Positions 1 through 11,162 of a stretch of DNA of 64,000 nt are shown piece by piece. A program made the translations under genes and the position numbers. The notes beneath the pieces were generated by a model, which ran no database searches, was not told where the DNA came from, and worked only from the letters and a program-made list of their open reading frames with translations. The first letter of the stretch is position 1, and each line of letters begins with the position of its first letter. Origin of the DNA: Annulohypoxylon bovei var. microspora (Eukaryota > Ascomycota > Sordariomycetes > Xylariales > Hypoxylaceae); assembly GCA_022836615.1 (NCBI GenBank), contig MU405291.1, forward strand, positions 109,755-173,754, given 5' to 3'.

Positions 1-611
1 ACGTTCCAGTTGTTCTCCAGGATCAGGCCAAGAGTCGACACCTCCAATAATAAATTTGCCGGTCGGGACGCGCAAGGTGACCCGAGGTGACTCCAACACC
101 GTCGCCAATCCCTCCTGGTCATGCCGACTTATCTCCGGGGCATCGGTCCCGTTACTCTATCCCCATCTGCCGGTCCCTGCGAGACGCGGTGTTGGCGCGC
201 TAACGTTGCCGTCGAGGCCTGGTATCAGGCTATATCGAATTTCGCTGCGCCATCATGCAGGAGGGATGGCTGGGGCTTTGTTTGGGTGTCGCGGAGAGCA
301 CGTCATGGCCTAGCGAAACGCTTCCGTAAGACGACTAGATGATCTACCGCATCCCCTCTTCCTCCACCTGTGCTGCGCGGGCAGCTTCGGAGATCGAATG
401 CTCGGGGCCCTGCGCTGTTAAGTCCAGGAAGTGATACCCCTCGCGTAGCTCCTTAGTGTCCGCTCTATATCCAGTATAAGAGTGTCTACTCCTCATTCCG
501 TTTGGTTGAAGAGCCGTCCCCTACACTCGTAGAGAAAGAAAGAAAGAGAAACAAGAAGATATACAAACTATTAACTACCTACCCGAACAACCGATCCAAA
601 CCGCAGCAGAA
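1..611. other. Upstream region and 5' UTR of the GFA gene
   Basis: No convincing gene is visible. Two short overlapping open frames between 56 and 342 are unlike any family I know and look like chance frames in GC-moderate DNA. A purine-rich stretch around 530-565 followed by C/A-rich sequence runs up to the start codon at 612 and is probably the 5' untranslated leader. A gene ending off the left edge cannot be excluded. Confidence 0.5.
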
Positions 612-1273
612 ATGGCCTCTCTCCACCCCCTCGTCGACAACGGCATCACCAAGGGCTCGCCCGACTTCGCCGGCGGCAAGCTGTACTGCAAGTGCGCGAG
701 CGACCCGGTCGAGGTGACGCTGTCGTCCAACGTAGCCCACAACCACGCGTGCGGGTGCTCCAAGTGCTGGAAGCCGGCCGGCGCGCTCTTCTCCATCGTC
801 GGCGTGGTGTCGCGCGACAGCCTCGCCGTCACCGCCAACGGGTCCAAGCTGAAGATCGTCGACCCCAGCGCCGCCATCCAGCGCCACGCCTGCTCCGCGT
901 GCGGCGTGCACCTGTACGGCCGCATCGAGGTCGACCACCCCTTCAAGGGCCTCGACTTCGTCCACGCCGAGCTGAGCCCCGAGAAGGGCTGGCAGGAGCC
1001 GCAGTTCGCCGCTTTCGTCTCCAGCATGTGAGTACCCACCCTCCGCCCCTCTCCTCGCCAGCTAAGAGAAGCGGCGATGGTGCTATGTTAGAGAGAGGCA
1101 TCGGTATTGACTGTGGCATTAGCATCGAGCAGGGCTTCGACCCGGCCAAGATCGGCGACGTGAGGCAAAAGTTTCAGAGCGTCGGCCTGGAGACGTACGA
1201 CTGCCTGTCGCCGCCGCTGATGGACCTCATCGCCGCCTACACCGGCAGGAAGAACGGGGCCCTCAAGTTGTAG
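612..1273 (+). CDS. GFA-domain protein, probable S-(hydroxymethyl)glutathione synthase
   Basis: Two exons, 612-1027 and 1123-1273, give 188 residues; the intron (1028-1122) starts GTGAGT and ends TTAG and its removal restores the frame. The product matches the glutathione-dependent formaldehyde-activating family, which promotes condensation of formaldehyde with glutathione so that formaldehyde dehydrogenase can oxidise it. Zinc-binding cysteines are visible: YCKC (Cys26, Cys28), CGCSKC (Cys47, Cys49, Cys52) and CSAC (Cys94, Cys97), followed by GVHLYGR. The C-terminal part, from the EQGFDP stretch through [16 protein letters not shown], is typical of the fungal formaldehyde-specific subgroup, and the length fits that subgroup. 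Coding DNA is strikingly GC-rich at third positions compared with the flanks. Probably cytosolic. The family fit is firm; exact substrate specificity is inference, because other GFA proteins have unknown substrates. Confidence 0.88.
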
Positions 1274-2349
1274 AGAGAGACGAAACGAAATTTACCTATC
1301 TATCACACCTTACCTGCGTGAGGACAAAAATGTACCCAGATAAGAGGAGATGTTTGAAAACACTCGAAGGGAAAAAAGGATTATGAGAAGAAACGGTCCT
1401 GCGTCGTGGTACATGCGGCTGCTATATGTAATTATATAAAAATTAAGATCCCCGATATCCGATGCCCATCAAGGTGTCCATCAAGGTGTTCTTTATTATA
1501 TACTGCTCTGGGGCGTATACCTATGATTACTGATACTCGGGACTTGGGATTAATAAACATCGGCTCACTCTACATATCCCCCCTGTTGTTCACACATACG
1601 CTATTAGTCCATCGTGATACCTAATGTAACTAAAAGTGTACAACCTAGTTGGCCGAGGTACTATGACGGGCTACTTAGGTCAATATGTGTTTATATAAAT
1701 AATTTGAGTGCTTAATTATATGTAATTTTATCCTGGCTAGACATAGTATGTGCTGGGAAATACTCATAGATAATACGCAAGACTGAGTTGACTCATTCAT
1801 GTCAACTAGAGCAAGGTACCTAATGAAGTTTGCTAAATTATCAGTTGGACGATATCAAAATGTGATGACATCTTCGCTGATGTTAGAAAGAGAAGGAAAT
1901 GGCTAGGTAAATAAAAAAGACAAGACAATTAAGATCTTTGCGAAAGCAGCTTATATTGAGTTTGAAGATAGTCGATGCTATATAACTCGCTAGATGGCTG
2001 GGAAAAGAGTTGGTTGAGTCTTGAAACTAGGCCAGTATAAAGCATCGTTTTGCGAAGTCAGCCCGAGCCCTATCCCCTGAAAATTGCTTGCTTTCACTTC
2101 CTTTCCGCTCCCCCTTCGGATCAATGAGCAGCGCCAATGATTGACAAGAGCCTCAACAACGGTTCATCTGTATTTACGGGTTTAGGTCGGTGTCACCTTG
2201 TCACTGAGTTCTAGTCATTTCAAATAAACAACTGTGTCCTACGCGAGATTAGTCCAAACCTCCGAGTCTATCGCCTACAACGCCGCTGAAATGCAATGAT
2301 GCTATCAACTCCCCCAAGCCTTGATGGACACGCCTTCACATCTAAGCGT
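1274..2349. other. Convergent intergenic region between the GFA gene and pik1
   Basis: About 1.1 kb that should carry the 3' UTRs of two convergent genes. It is AT-leaning, with short open frames (for example 1406-1624) that resemble no known protein. I see no RNA gene or transposon signature. Confidence 0.5.
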
Positions 2350-5300
2350 CTAATATATACCCTGGGTGCGGTATTGGAAAGTGTCATAACTACGCAGTAA
2401 GTATAAGTATTAGCATGGTATTAGCCCATAGATAATAGAGAAGGGTAAACGTACAGTCGTGTGTAGTAACTGCCAAGAGACTTCGCGATGAGATCGGTCT
2501 CCACGAAGCTCTCGGCCGCGTCGGCACTCAGGTGTAACTGGAAGCGTTGTCGTAATGTTGCCGTCGCCTGTGCCACACCGGCCGAGTAACAGGGCATTTT
2601 CGAGTCTAGCCCCATCATGCTGACCAGATCCACAATGTTGTCCGCCGATCGACGCAGTGCTGGGAAAAAAATTAGACATAGACTGTTTAGATATTCCTCA
2701 ATATGTTCTGATCTCACCTTGGAAAGCTTGCTTGCATAATGTCTTGAAATCCTCAAAATCTGGTGAATCAACACCACCTAACACATCCACGTACTCCCAA
2801 GTCAGCTTAAAAGGAGCCGCTTCAAATCCAACCGAGCCGGGCGAATTCGAGAGCATGAATCCAAAATCGATATGGATGATGTGTCCCTCATTGTCGATGA
2901 GCACATTGCCGTTGTGTCGATCTTTCAATTGTAATATGTACGAGATGATGCTGTATGCTGCAAGGGAACGCTTAAAAGCGTCCACAGCTGCCTTGTACGG
3001 TTCGGTATCCGGCCTACCAAATGTTTTCACCCAGTGATCCTTCAGCGTTGCAAATCGACGCCGTGGGTTTACTCCTGACTCGATCGATGCTATTGTTAGA
3101 CTCCGCTTCAGCGAGTGTAGGGAGACGCCATTTGTAATGGTTTCGATGAGGCCCGATGACTCTCCAGTGACCAAAATTCGCATGAGCTTCACCCATACAG
3201 GAACATCGGCATCAACCCAAATCTTATAACAGACCTGAATGAGCTGACATGCGAATGCCTCCTGCCGAAGGTCGGCTCCAGTTTTGACGATCACACTGAC
3301 TAAATCCCAGTTTTTCATCCACCCGTAAGGCGAGGTCTTGCGTATCCGCTCCTTCTTCATGTTCCACGCTTCCCCGAATACTGCAGCACTAGGATCATCA
3401 CGGTCACCTTTTCTCTGGACCCCACCCGTCATTGCGTCGTTTTCCATCCGAGCGGCACCGGCATTTGAGTTGCTCGTTGGGTCGAGTTCTTCGTCTAAGT
3501 CGGAACCTTCGGGGGGTGAAGACGTCACACTGGCTTTGGCCATCATTAAATCGAATGTGGGACCTTGACCATCGTCGAGATCGAAGCTTTGCTCTTCGAG
3601 GCTCTGCATGCTTGCAATAATCTTGGATCTAATAGCTGCAACCTCCTGACGAGGTCGTTTACCACTGGTGGCATCAAGCTGAGCCAACATTTGTGATGCC
3701 GTCCTCATATGTGTTGCTAGAGCCGAGAAGTCGGGCGGTTGGTCACTGGACGTATTACGTTGGGTTGATAACGTTATTCTTCTTGGTGGCCCGGGACTGC
3801 TCGACCTGGACGTTGACGTCACTGAAGTACGCGACGGAGTTAAGTCAAGCGACGTAGATACATTCACAGCGCCATTAGGTATGTTCCTATGATGAGCAGG
3901 TTGCTTGCCATTTCTTTTGCTGGTGGCTTCGTCATTGTCAAAGGGTTTGAGCATTGGCGAAGTCCCTAGATCCCCTGAAGTCGGTTCGAAGACACTATCA
4001 ATCTTTTCCAGACTAGGCTCAGAAACTCTATCGGTAGCCTGTGACCTTTGCGCATCAGATAAATCAAAAAGGCGTTTGCGAGTACCTTGCTCAGCTACTA
4101 GGTTACCAAGTAGCCCTTGATTCTCTCCAGAGCTAGGGTCGAAAGTTAAGTCATCCCGGAGGATCTCGACCATAAGCAGATATGGTACCTTTTCGGCGCT
4201 ATTTAGGACAGTAGCTTCGGCAGGATTTACCCTTACGATGCGGTGGTGGCGACTCTTTGCTGGTGAGCCATCTACCAAAGTGGGTGGACATATAATGGGG
4301 ATATCTAGCTCAGTTGGTAAATCTCTAGCGATCAGTGCAAGCTCGGCGCGCAAAGCACTAAGGCGAGCCGGTTTTGGTACTATAACTAGCCGATTAGAGA
4401 TGTCCTCGAGCGCCGCTAGAAATGCTGTCTGGCAGTGAAAGTAGTTCTGTCGAAGCAACCTCGCTTTCTGGGCCATAGTCATTTCTGCTAAGCTCGCAGA
4501 TGTCTTTGCGTGGTGAGAATGCCTGCGTGAGATTGTATCCGACGGCCGCGGCAGACCAGCAGACAGCGGAGTTACCGGTCGTATCACTCTCGGCGATCTT
4601 ACCTCAGGAAGAGGAAGAGACGATGAACTTAAATGAGCCTCTAACAATTTACTGTCGATATAGGCCGGTTTTCGCCGCTCGAATGTAGCATCACCGCCAG
4701 TTTCTGGACTCGCAAGTGTAGGGGTACTAGGATGCGGGTGCGGATGCTGATGCTGATACGGCGACTTTTTCGGGGATGAAATGGATTGCCTAGAATCAGA
4801 TAGGCTTCCAATCCGAGCCAGCTCACGGGGTCGTCGTGATCTCGTTGTGTTCCCGGTAACAGTCTGACTCCTAGTAACCTTGGACATATGGGTTGGATGA
4901 CTTGGATAGCTTGGCTGGCTCGTCTGGTTCGTCTGGCTTGTTTGGTTCGTCTCGGATATGACATTGGTGGATGGATGCGATTTCCTCGACTGTGCTACAG
5001 CTAGAGGTCCGGCCCATTGCGGCAAGCTTGGAAGGCCAACGCTGGCCAAAACAAAACTCGCAAGCACTGTGACAGGTAATATATTCTCTTTAATCTTTTC
5101 ATGTCTTGCCGTGTCCGACAATCCGAACACAATATGTTGTACCTTATTATAAACTCTCCGGCATGTCTTGAAGGCCTGTGACTGTGGCGTCGAAGCGAGA
5201 TCGCGCAGGTAAGTTTGGAAAAGCCAGAAAGTCTAGAGTAATTATTCAGCAAGATACCCTCTTAGACAGTAGATTCGACGGGTGTGCGGACCAGTAATGC

Positions 5301-5615
5301 GGCAGTGACAGATTCCTCGCAAAGATCTAAGAGAAACTCTTCCAATGCCATAGACTCATTATCGACGCTTATTATAAGGTGGCACAGCTGGGGTAGGAAG
5401 AATTCGATATCCTCATATGGGAATTGGCGGAGCTTGGAGCACAAAACATAGTGGATTCCGACATGGTCGGCATATCGGCTATAGAAATCGGGTCAAAAAG
5501 GTTGCCGTCGCAAAAATGTGGGAGGAATTGCCTACGATAGATAGGAGACAGAGAGGAAGGGATTCTGGTTGAAGACATCACTCTCGATAAAGCGCTGGAG
5601 TAGATCCCACGACAT
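2350..5615 (-). CDS. pik1: Phosphatidylinositol 4-kinase Pik1 (PI4K beta type)
   Basis: Five exons on the minus strand: 5615-5536, 5478-5292, 5232-2718, 2659-2455 and 2389-2350, giving 1,008 residues, close to the usual fungal Pik1 length. Pik1 makes PtdIns4P at the Golgi and in the nucleus and is essential in yeast. The N-terminus has the lipid-kinase-unique helical region (about residues 1-130, including RQFPYEDIEFFLPQL and NESMALEEFLLDL, then TFWLFQ), followed by a long low-complexity serine-rich linker. The catalytic end shows the loop DRHNGN (Asp860 to Asn865) and the metal-binding DFG (878-880), then FKLTWEYVDVLGG, and it ends YDTFQYRTQGIY, the expected extreme C-terminus. Exon 1 (start Met at 5615) and the 40 bp last exon were found by splice-site reading and conserved residues. 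Introns are 57-65 bp. The second intron would use donor GTCCGC, a poor match to consensus, but its removal gives the expected ALLTFW junction. Confidence 0.93.
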
Positions 5616-6759
5616 AGCGAGCTGTCTTTAAGATGCGGAGAAGAGATCATGAGGCTCAATGCCTCACCTATGTTCGACATTAAATGACTGAATCGAGTGA
5701 GAAGGAGCTGTCATGGCTGTGGCTGTCGAATACAGCAGCGATCGTGAACGGTGGACGGTGAAGGATAAAGGTGTCGAAACTGAAGTTGAAGTTGCTTGGC
5801 CGAAGATTTGCGGCGGCGCGCATCCTAGGTAGGTAGGTAGGTACGAATTGAATCGGGCCAATTCATCGAGTGTAGGTGGTAGGTAAAATGGCATTTTCTG
5901 TCTTCCTTGGCAGGTATATGTACATCTGATACAGGAGGCATAGGGGACTGCAACAGAACCTTGGAACCCCTTGCACCGCTTATTGATTGGCTTATATCCA
6001 TTAACGTAGCTGTCATTATAGGCAAGGTCGGTACATGTACTTTCTCCATGCTCGCCTCTATTCAATACGGTAGGAGCTCCCGAATCTACCGAGAGCTTCC
6101 CAACCTTAATAGCCTACCAATCCCGAACTAAAAGCATTTAGGTTACTCGGCTTAGTAACTTGATTCAAGCATCATTCTACATAATAATTTCGATAATACG
6201 GTAATTCTTAAAAACACACCTCCTATTCTTAGAAGCTTACCTACCTACATATGTACCTCCCTAGGTAGTTATAGCAACATATGCCCGGATACGGCAAAGC
6301 AGTAGAACAGCTACTTAATCTGCTTTGCACTACATGTATCCATTTCTTTAAACCAACTTCGTAGGATTAGTCGCCACAGTCTATCCAAGGTAATGTTCGA
6401 CGCAACTTACATGAAGGTTGAAGCAAGACTACGGATATGGAGGAGAAAATGGCGGCACTGAGAAACGATCACATCGCAAATGTCAATCATGGCAAATAAA
6501 GCTTGTCTCTGCTTCGGTCAGGTTGCGTAGTCGCCTGCATTCCTTCGAAAGTTATTTGTACAGCCGTTAAATAGAAAATGAATGCGCTCTCGAACCTCCA
6601 AGAGCCACCATGCCATCGCAATTCAGGGTGACCCCTTAGACCTCCAACGCCGGTATAATACCCCTAGGTGTAACGCCAGCGGCCCAAATCATCCATCGTG
6701 ACCTCGTTGCCGTCGTATAATCCGTAGAAAGAAATGGTGTGAGACGGAATAGAGGGGAC
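5616..6759. other. Intergenic region: pik1 promoter and 3' flank of the NC2-alpha-like gene
   Basis: About 1.1 kb between two genes that both read leftward. It holds an AGGT/TAGG microsatellite at 5825-5844 and a CCTACCTA-rich patch at 6239-6268. Open frames at 5664-6065 on the minus strand lie just upstream of the pik1 start and look like leader sequence rather than coding sequence. Confidence 0.5.
5825..5844. repeat. TAGG microsatellite
   Basis: Five or so tandem AGGT units. The same CCTAGGTAGG sequence style recurs at 6239-6268, 8036-8060 and 28380-28397, always between genes, so it is a dispersed simple repeat of this genome. Confidence 0.75.
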
Positions 6760-7770
6760 CTATGCTGGTGCCTTCTTTTTCCGTCCACCCCTTGCCTTCT
6801 TCTTAACTTCCGGTCCCTCTGGTTCCTCATCACTGTCGCTCTCGGGTTTGCTCTTCGAACTCTTGCCGCCCTCCCTCTCCTCGCCCACTTTGGCCACGAT
6901 GTCTAAAAGGAAGTCCCATTGAGTAGCTGAGGCAACCGCTTGCTTAAGCATCGGCGCAGTGATTCGTTTAGAGTTCTTTTCCTTTGCTACGTCGGCACTC
7001 TTACGGACGAGCTGCACCATGAAAAGTTCTAGTGCTTTGCCCACGGCAATGGGGGTTTGCTGAGCGACCTTGCCCACTTCTTCATCGGCTTGCATTATAC
7101 GTTTGATGCGCGCCGTGGGGAATTTTGTCTTGACGGGTGACGGGTCGATCTCATTCTGCTTTGCCGCTGGGGCGATCTTTCGCGGCGGCATGGCACTTTC
7201 AGGATCTGATAGATTGAGTTGTTCGTGCAAGTTAAGCTGTGGGGAGGTTGGAAGTTGGGAAGGCTGTGCTTGTAATTGGTGATAGGTCGCCGCCGACGAC
7301 GAAGACTCGGGGTAAGGCGGATAGTAAGAAGCGGATGTCGGTGCGGGAGCGGTCGGGGTTTGGTAAGTAGAATATGGTGATCGGGTTGTCTGAGTAAATT
7401 GTGTTTGTTGCTGGGGGGAGTAGTATTGTCCTTCTTGTTGCTGTGGTTGATGTGGTTGCTGTCCTTGTTGTCCACCGCCTTGAGGGTAGGTGCTAAAAGT
7501 AGTATTGTTACCGTATGCGGGAGCACTGGTAGGTTGCGTTTGTTGATGCGGTGCAGGCGATTGATATGTATTATACTGGTGGGGCTGTGGCTGATTGTGA
7601 TTGTACCTTAAAGCCGCCCCCGGACCACCTGGCACTCCAACCCCAGGTATGGCTTGAAAGGGATAACCGCCTGGAGCGTTAGTGTTCTGAGGAATGTCAG
7701 ATGAAGAACCGGAATAAAAGGAAGAAAGGTCGGGCGATTTTGGCGCATATGAGCTTTCTTGGGTGGACAT
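6760..7770 (-). CDS. NC2-alpha / DRAP1-like histone-fold transcription regulator (CBF/NF-Y family)
   Basis: A single-exon 336-residue protein. Residues about 214-290 form a histone fold of the CBF/NF-Y type: KTKFPTARIKRIMQADEEVG, then KALELFMVQLVRKSADVA, then RITAPMLKQAV. This spacing and wording fit NC2 alpha (yeast Bur6, animal DRAP1), which pairs with NC2 beta (Dr1) to bind TBP on DNA and block or remodel pre-initiation complexes. The C-terminus is acidic then strongly basic (ending ARGGRKKKAPA) and could be a nuclear localisation signal. The N-terminal 190 residues are an unusual Q/P/Y/S-rich low-complexity extension, unlike short Bur6. Dpb3-type polymerase-epsilon subunits and NF-YC are the alternatives; the motif wording favours NC2 alpha. 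The start ATG at 7770 is the first in frame. Confidence 0.82.
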   Translation of the reverse strand: MSTQESSYAPKSPDLSSFYSGSSSDIPQNTNAPGGYPFQAIPGVGVPGGPGAALRYNHNQPQPHQYNTYQSPAPHQQTQPTSAPAYGNNTTFSTYPQGGGQQGQQPHQPQQQEGQYYSPQQQTQFTQTTRSPYSTYQTPTAPAPTSASYYPPYPESSSSAATYHQLQAQPSQLPTSPQLNLHEQLNLSDPESAMPPRKIAPAAKQNEIDPSPVKTKFPTARIKRIMQADEEVGKVAQQTPIAVGKALELFMVQLVRKSADVAKEKNSKRITAPMLKQAVASATQWDFLLDIVAKVGEEREGGKSSKSKPESDSDEEPEGPEVKKKARGGRKKKAPA

Positions 7771-8294
7771 GATCTCAAACGGAATTTAAGAAGAAAAAAA
7801 TTCGCAGAACCATAAGAAAAAAAACTGGGGAGCTTTGGAATGGCGGGGCAGCTCTTTTGAGACCTTGTTGCAATACGGTATTTTTTCTGTGGTTCGTACG
7901 AATTCTTGTACCAATGTTGATTCGGATAGGTAGGCAGATGTAGTTTTGTGTAGTTTTTGTGGCTGATCAATGTTGCTAAAGACAAGGATATCCTCTTTCT
8001 TTTAATCTAGTCGCAACCAATAGACATTCGGACTGGGTAGGTGCCTAGGTGCCTACCGTATAAAATAGGTAAAATAGGTACGGCAGGAGGTAGGGAGGTT
8101 AAACTAATGCAGGAGGTGGCACCCAATGGTGGCTATACGCACAACACAACGATGGAAGTAGCAGCGGCAGCAGTGTGAGGTGTGTGCAAGTGTCTAAATA
8201 GTCCACAGCACGGGATGCCTAGGTCTGGTAGGACTGGTAGGACAATGACACTGAAAAGGCTCTACACTAGCTGTTGCTCACTTCAAATGGTTGT

Positions 8295-8350
8295 TTGTAC
8301 CGTACAATCCCGTACGATTAGATGGGGTAGATGGGGATTGTACCGTACAA
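8295..8350. repeat. Inverted repeat with 17 bp arms
   Basis: Left arm 8295-8311 (TTGTACCGTACAATCCC) and right arm 8334-8350 (GGGATTGTACCGTACAA) are reverse complements apart from one central position. Each arm contains the near-palindrome TTGTACCGTACAA. The loop is 22 bp. It lies about 0.5 kb upstream of the NC2-alpha-like start codon and could be a dimeric regulator site or a transposon footprint. Confidence 0.7.
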
Positions 8351-8506
8351 ATTGCATAAGTGCATGAATGTATATGCGTATGAGTCAGGTGGATACAGCC
8401 TACGCCGCGATTGGATAAGACCGTTTGACTTGTGACTGTAGTAGAAAGGAAAGGACGGTATTGAAGTGCAACCGTTTAATTCAATCCGAAATATAGTTTC
8501 AACGTT

Positions 8507-8562
8507 TGTGTGGATCGTGCGGATTCTGTGGATTTTGTGGATTGTGTAGATTGTGTAGATTG
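8507..8562. repeat. Tandem repeat, 9 bp unit (GTGTAGATT-like)
   Basis: About six imperfect copies of a 9 bp unit that drifts from GTGTGGATC to GTGTAGATT. Because the unit is three codons long it creates a spurious repetitive minus-strand open frame (Ile-His/Tyr-Thr type), which I do not treat as a gene. Confidence 0.75.
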
Positions 8563-9754
8563 ATGGCGTCGAACGTCGAATACGCCGAAAAGGAAACAAT
8601 GAATATGATCAATGAATAAGGTGATGCGTCTAGAGCGCCTTAGCTGTTTAAATTGCCGGGCGGTGAAGGTGGGGTGAATATGCGATCTGTGCGTAATTGC
8701 TGTGTTTGGCAACTGACTGGAGCTCGGCGCGTTTCTTGGCTGGCTGGGAAGGAGCCTCGGGTCTGCTGGAACCAATTCAGCGGGTTCAGAATTCTTGCGC
8801 CAAACTTTGTCGACTCCTGCAAGCACGGGCGGCGAAAGACCACTGGTTTTATATCCGCAATGGCCACCAAAAAACGCGAAATGATTTCAGGGGTCCTAGT
8901 AATCGCGATTTAGCACCGCCACATCAAAGAAAAAAGTTACGGAAAATACCAAATCTATCCCCATTTAATGTACAATACCAATTTTCGATTTTTTTTTTTC
9001 GCTTGGATTCACCGAGTACCCCACACAATTTTCTCATCATCATTGGAAGATGTTACTTAATCTTGCTTAATCCTACCGTTTTTTTACACATCCCACATCT
9101 CGTACATCTCGACTTTCATAATTTGGGCAACTCTCCAAATAATCCATCGACTCATGCATGACATTTTCGATGATCTTCTCACAAATGGATCTAGCACGTG
9201 TGTCTCCATTGACACTAAGTGACGAATATTTTGTCCCGCATAACACGGTCGCATAAGCCTGTCCTATCAGACTGAGGCTTCTATATACTATTGCTAGGCT
9301 GCATAGGTATAACCTTCAAGTTAAGGTAAATGACTCTCACTCAGCCTTGTTGTATTCTATTTTCTAATGGATAGGTGGATAGTATTCAGAGATTGATGGA
9401 GTTGATTGAAATCAAACTTTTTATCACATCTAGCTTATGCCATCGATGGGTTTGGACCAACATACCATCGCAGCTTCAAGGATGCTTTGGCTAAAATACG
9501 GTCTTGGCGTGTCATGAATGATGATAACCATGCAAAGAGCTTTGTGTCGGAGACCATAATAGTATCACCAGTTTAGAAACCGAGTGCTCGTGCCCTATGG
9601 TTTCTTCTCTGCTGTGAGGTCTGTGATGACATAACTTGATCTAATCTGACATGACATAAGAATTAGGTAGGTATGGAAATCTATTCACATGAACATACAC
9701 ATTGCGCCAAGCGGCGATGGTTTTGTATATACTGTACTATGATTTTAATCTAAT

Positions 9755-11162
9755 CTAATGAATATTATCGCGAATTTCCTCCACTAAGCATTTCAACCCT
9801 TTTTGTCTATCACTTAATGAACTACTAAGAAATAAGCAAGCTACAGGCCAGGCGTGGATGCCTCCCTTTTCTTCCCTACTATGTACTTTTATATCGTTTT
9901 CCTCAAAGAATCCGATCATATCTTCAATTTCAGGCGCGAAGACCTCTTCAGCACCATACGCTACGAAAATCCCTTTCGAAGGTGTTGCATTTTTCCACCA
10001 AGAAGCATCTCTACAGTTTCCCGGCGATAAAAGCGGATCATCGACGGAAACATTCTTTCCGGCGTACTGACGAGCATAGTGGTGCAAATTTCCGGCATCA
10101 AGATAGTCACTTGCGGTATTTTGATGCTTGCCAGAGACCAGCGTCACCCAAGGCGAAATAAGCACAGCCATCCCGGGCTTCGCCAAGCGCCAGGCTCCGG
10201 TGCTGTCCATCTTTTCGAGATGGCGGCTTATATTGGCGAGATGGAGGAGTAAACTGAGCACTATAGTGGCTCCTGCTGAGTCTCCGCTGACACAGATCTT
10301 GTCAGGATCCCGCACAGCCGAAAGCACATGCTCATAGGCAGCAATGGTTTCCTCTAATTGTGTCGGAAAGCTTGCATCGGGGACCAAGGTATACTCCAGA
10401 GCAAAGATGGCCGGATTTTGATAGCCGCTGTTGCCTAACATATCTAGCCATGCGAGCAAGAACTCGAGGTAAAAGTATGCCGAGCCCATTGAGAAGCCGC
10501 CGCCTAGGTTGTTGTTAGCTCCTCGAATTCGGTCCGGATATACACGTATTCGCATACCATGAGCATAAAATACGCAAACATCAGGTTTCGTCATCGGATC
10601 TTTGATGATCCAGATTCCTTTAAAGCGTTTCTATAAAGCCCAGCTCAATATTAGCGCACATGTATGATGGGGGCTATATTGTCACGGTATCAGGAATCTC
10701 GTACATCGTTGTACTCGTGCCAATGAATTGGATACCTCAAATAGCCATGCCGTAGGATCCGGAATCTAAAAAATGGCAAAGCAACGGGCTTAGAAAAGAA
10801 TACCCTTCCAACCTTGGGAGGTATGTTTGCGAAGGCATAGCGAACGCAGCGGATTACGAAATCCTCGAATGGAGTTGCTTTTTGTACGAACGGAGACTGT
10901 TTATTGTATCCAATCAAGTAGCGCTCGCGAACAAACTTGAAGGGAAGTTCAAGTACTGTGGTTGTATTTATAAATTAGCTATGTCGTCTCATATGTATAT
11001 ACCACCTAAATCACCAATCCCATTTGAGAACTTACATAAAAACGGTAGACACTTCAAAACTACCCACGCCGTCTGAAGTAGTCCAACGTGAATAATTAGC
11101 TGCGGTGCTAGGAACACGCAGAAGATCAAACAATCCAAGTAAGAAACCGGACCTAAAATCAT
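9755..11162 (-). CDS. Membrane-anchored alpha/beta-hydrolase (HGGGF / hormone-sensitive-lipase-like esterase)
   Basis: Four exons on minus: 11162-11036, 10955-10705, 10630-10558 and 10503-9755, giving 399 residues; introns of 80, 74 and 54 bp have GTAAGT, GTACGA and GTATGC donors. The 54 bp intron is a multiple of three without a stop, so naive translation reads through it and destroys the oxyanion motif; splicing restores HGGG (150-153). The nucleophile is in GDSAG (Ser226), the probable catalytic His is in GIHAWP (His367), and an acidic residue in GAEEVFAPE (336-337) may complete the triad. Residues 1-45 are hydrophobic (a QLIIHVGLLQTAWVVLKCLP stretch), suggesting a membrane or ER anchor. 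This is the alpha/beta-hydrolase fold-3 family, which cleaves short acyl esters; the substrate here is unknown. It has no obvious partner among its neighbours. Confidence 0.88.

Larger units (their letters stand above)
7771..9754. other. Long intergenic region without a supported gene
   Basis: About 2 kb between the NC2-alpha-like promoter side and the 3' end of the esterase gene. Short open frames (8476-8826 on minus, 8653-8913 and 8697-9161 on plus) overlap each other in several frames and show no family features. It contains an inverted repeat at 8295-8350, a 9 bp tandem repeat at 8507-8562 and a poly-T run near 8990. Confidence 0.5.

Noticed and set aside
575..1039. Long minus-strand frames opposite the GFA gene
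   Set aside because: They are antisense shadows of a GC-rich coding exon; the plus strand has conserved zinc cysteines and a correct intron.
5664..6065. A 133-codon minus-strand frame upstream of pik1
   Set aside because: It has no recognisable features and lies where the pik1 leader should be; Pik1 is complete from 5615.
8653..9161. Overlapping plus-strand frames in the long intergenic region
   Set aside because: Two frames overlap without similarity to known proteins and run into poly-T-derived Phe-rich text.
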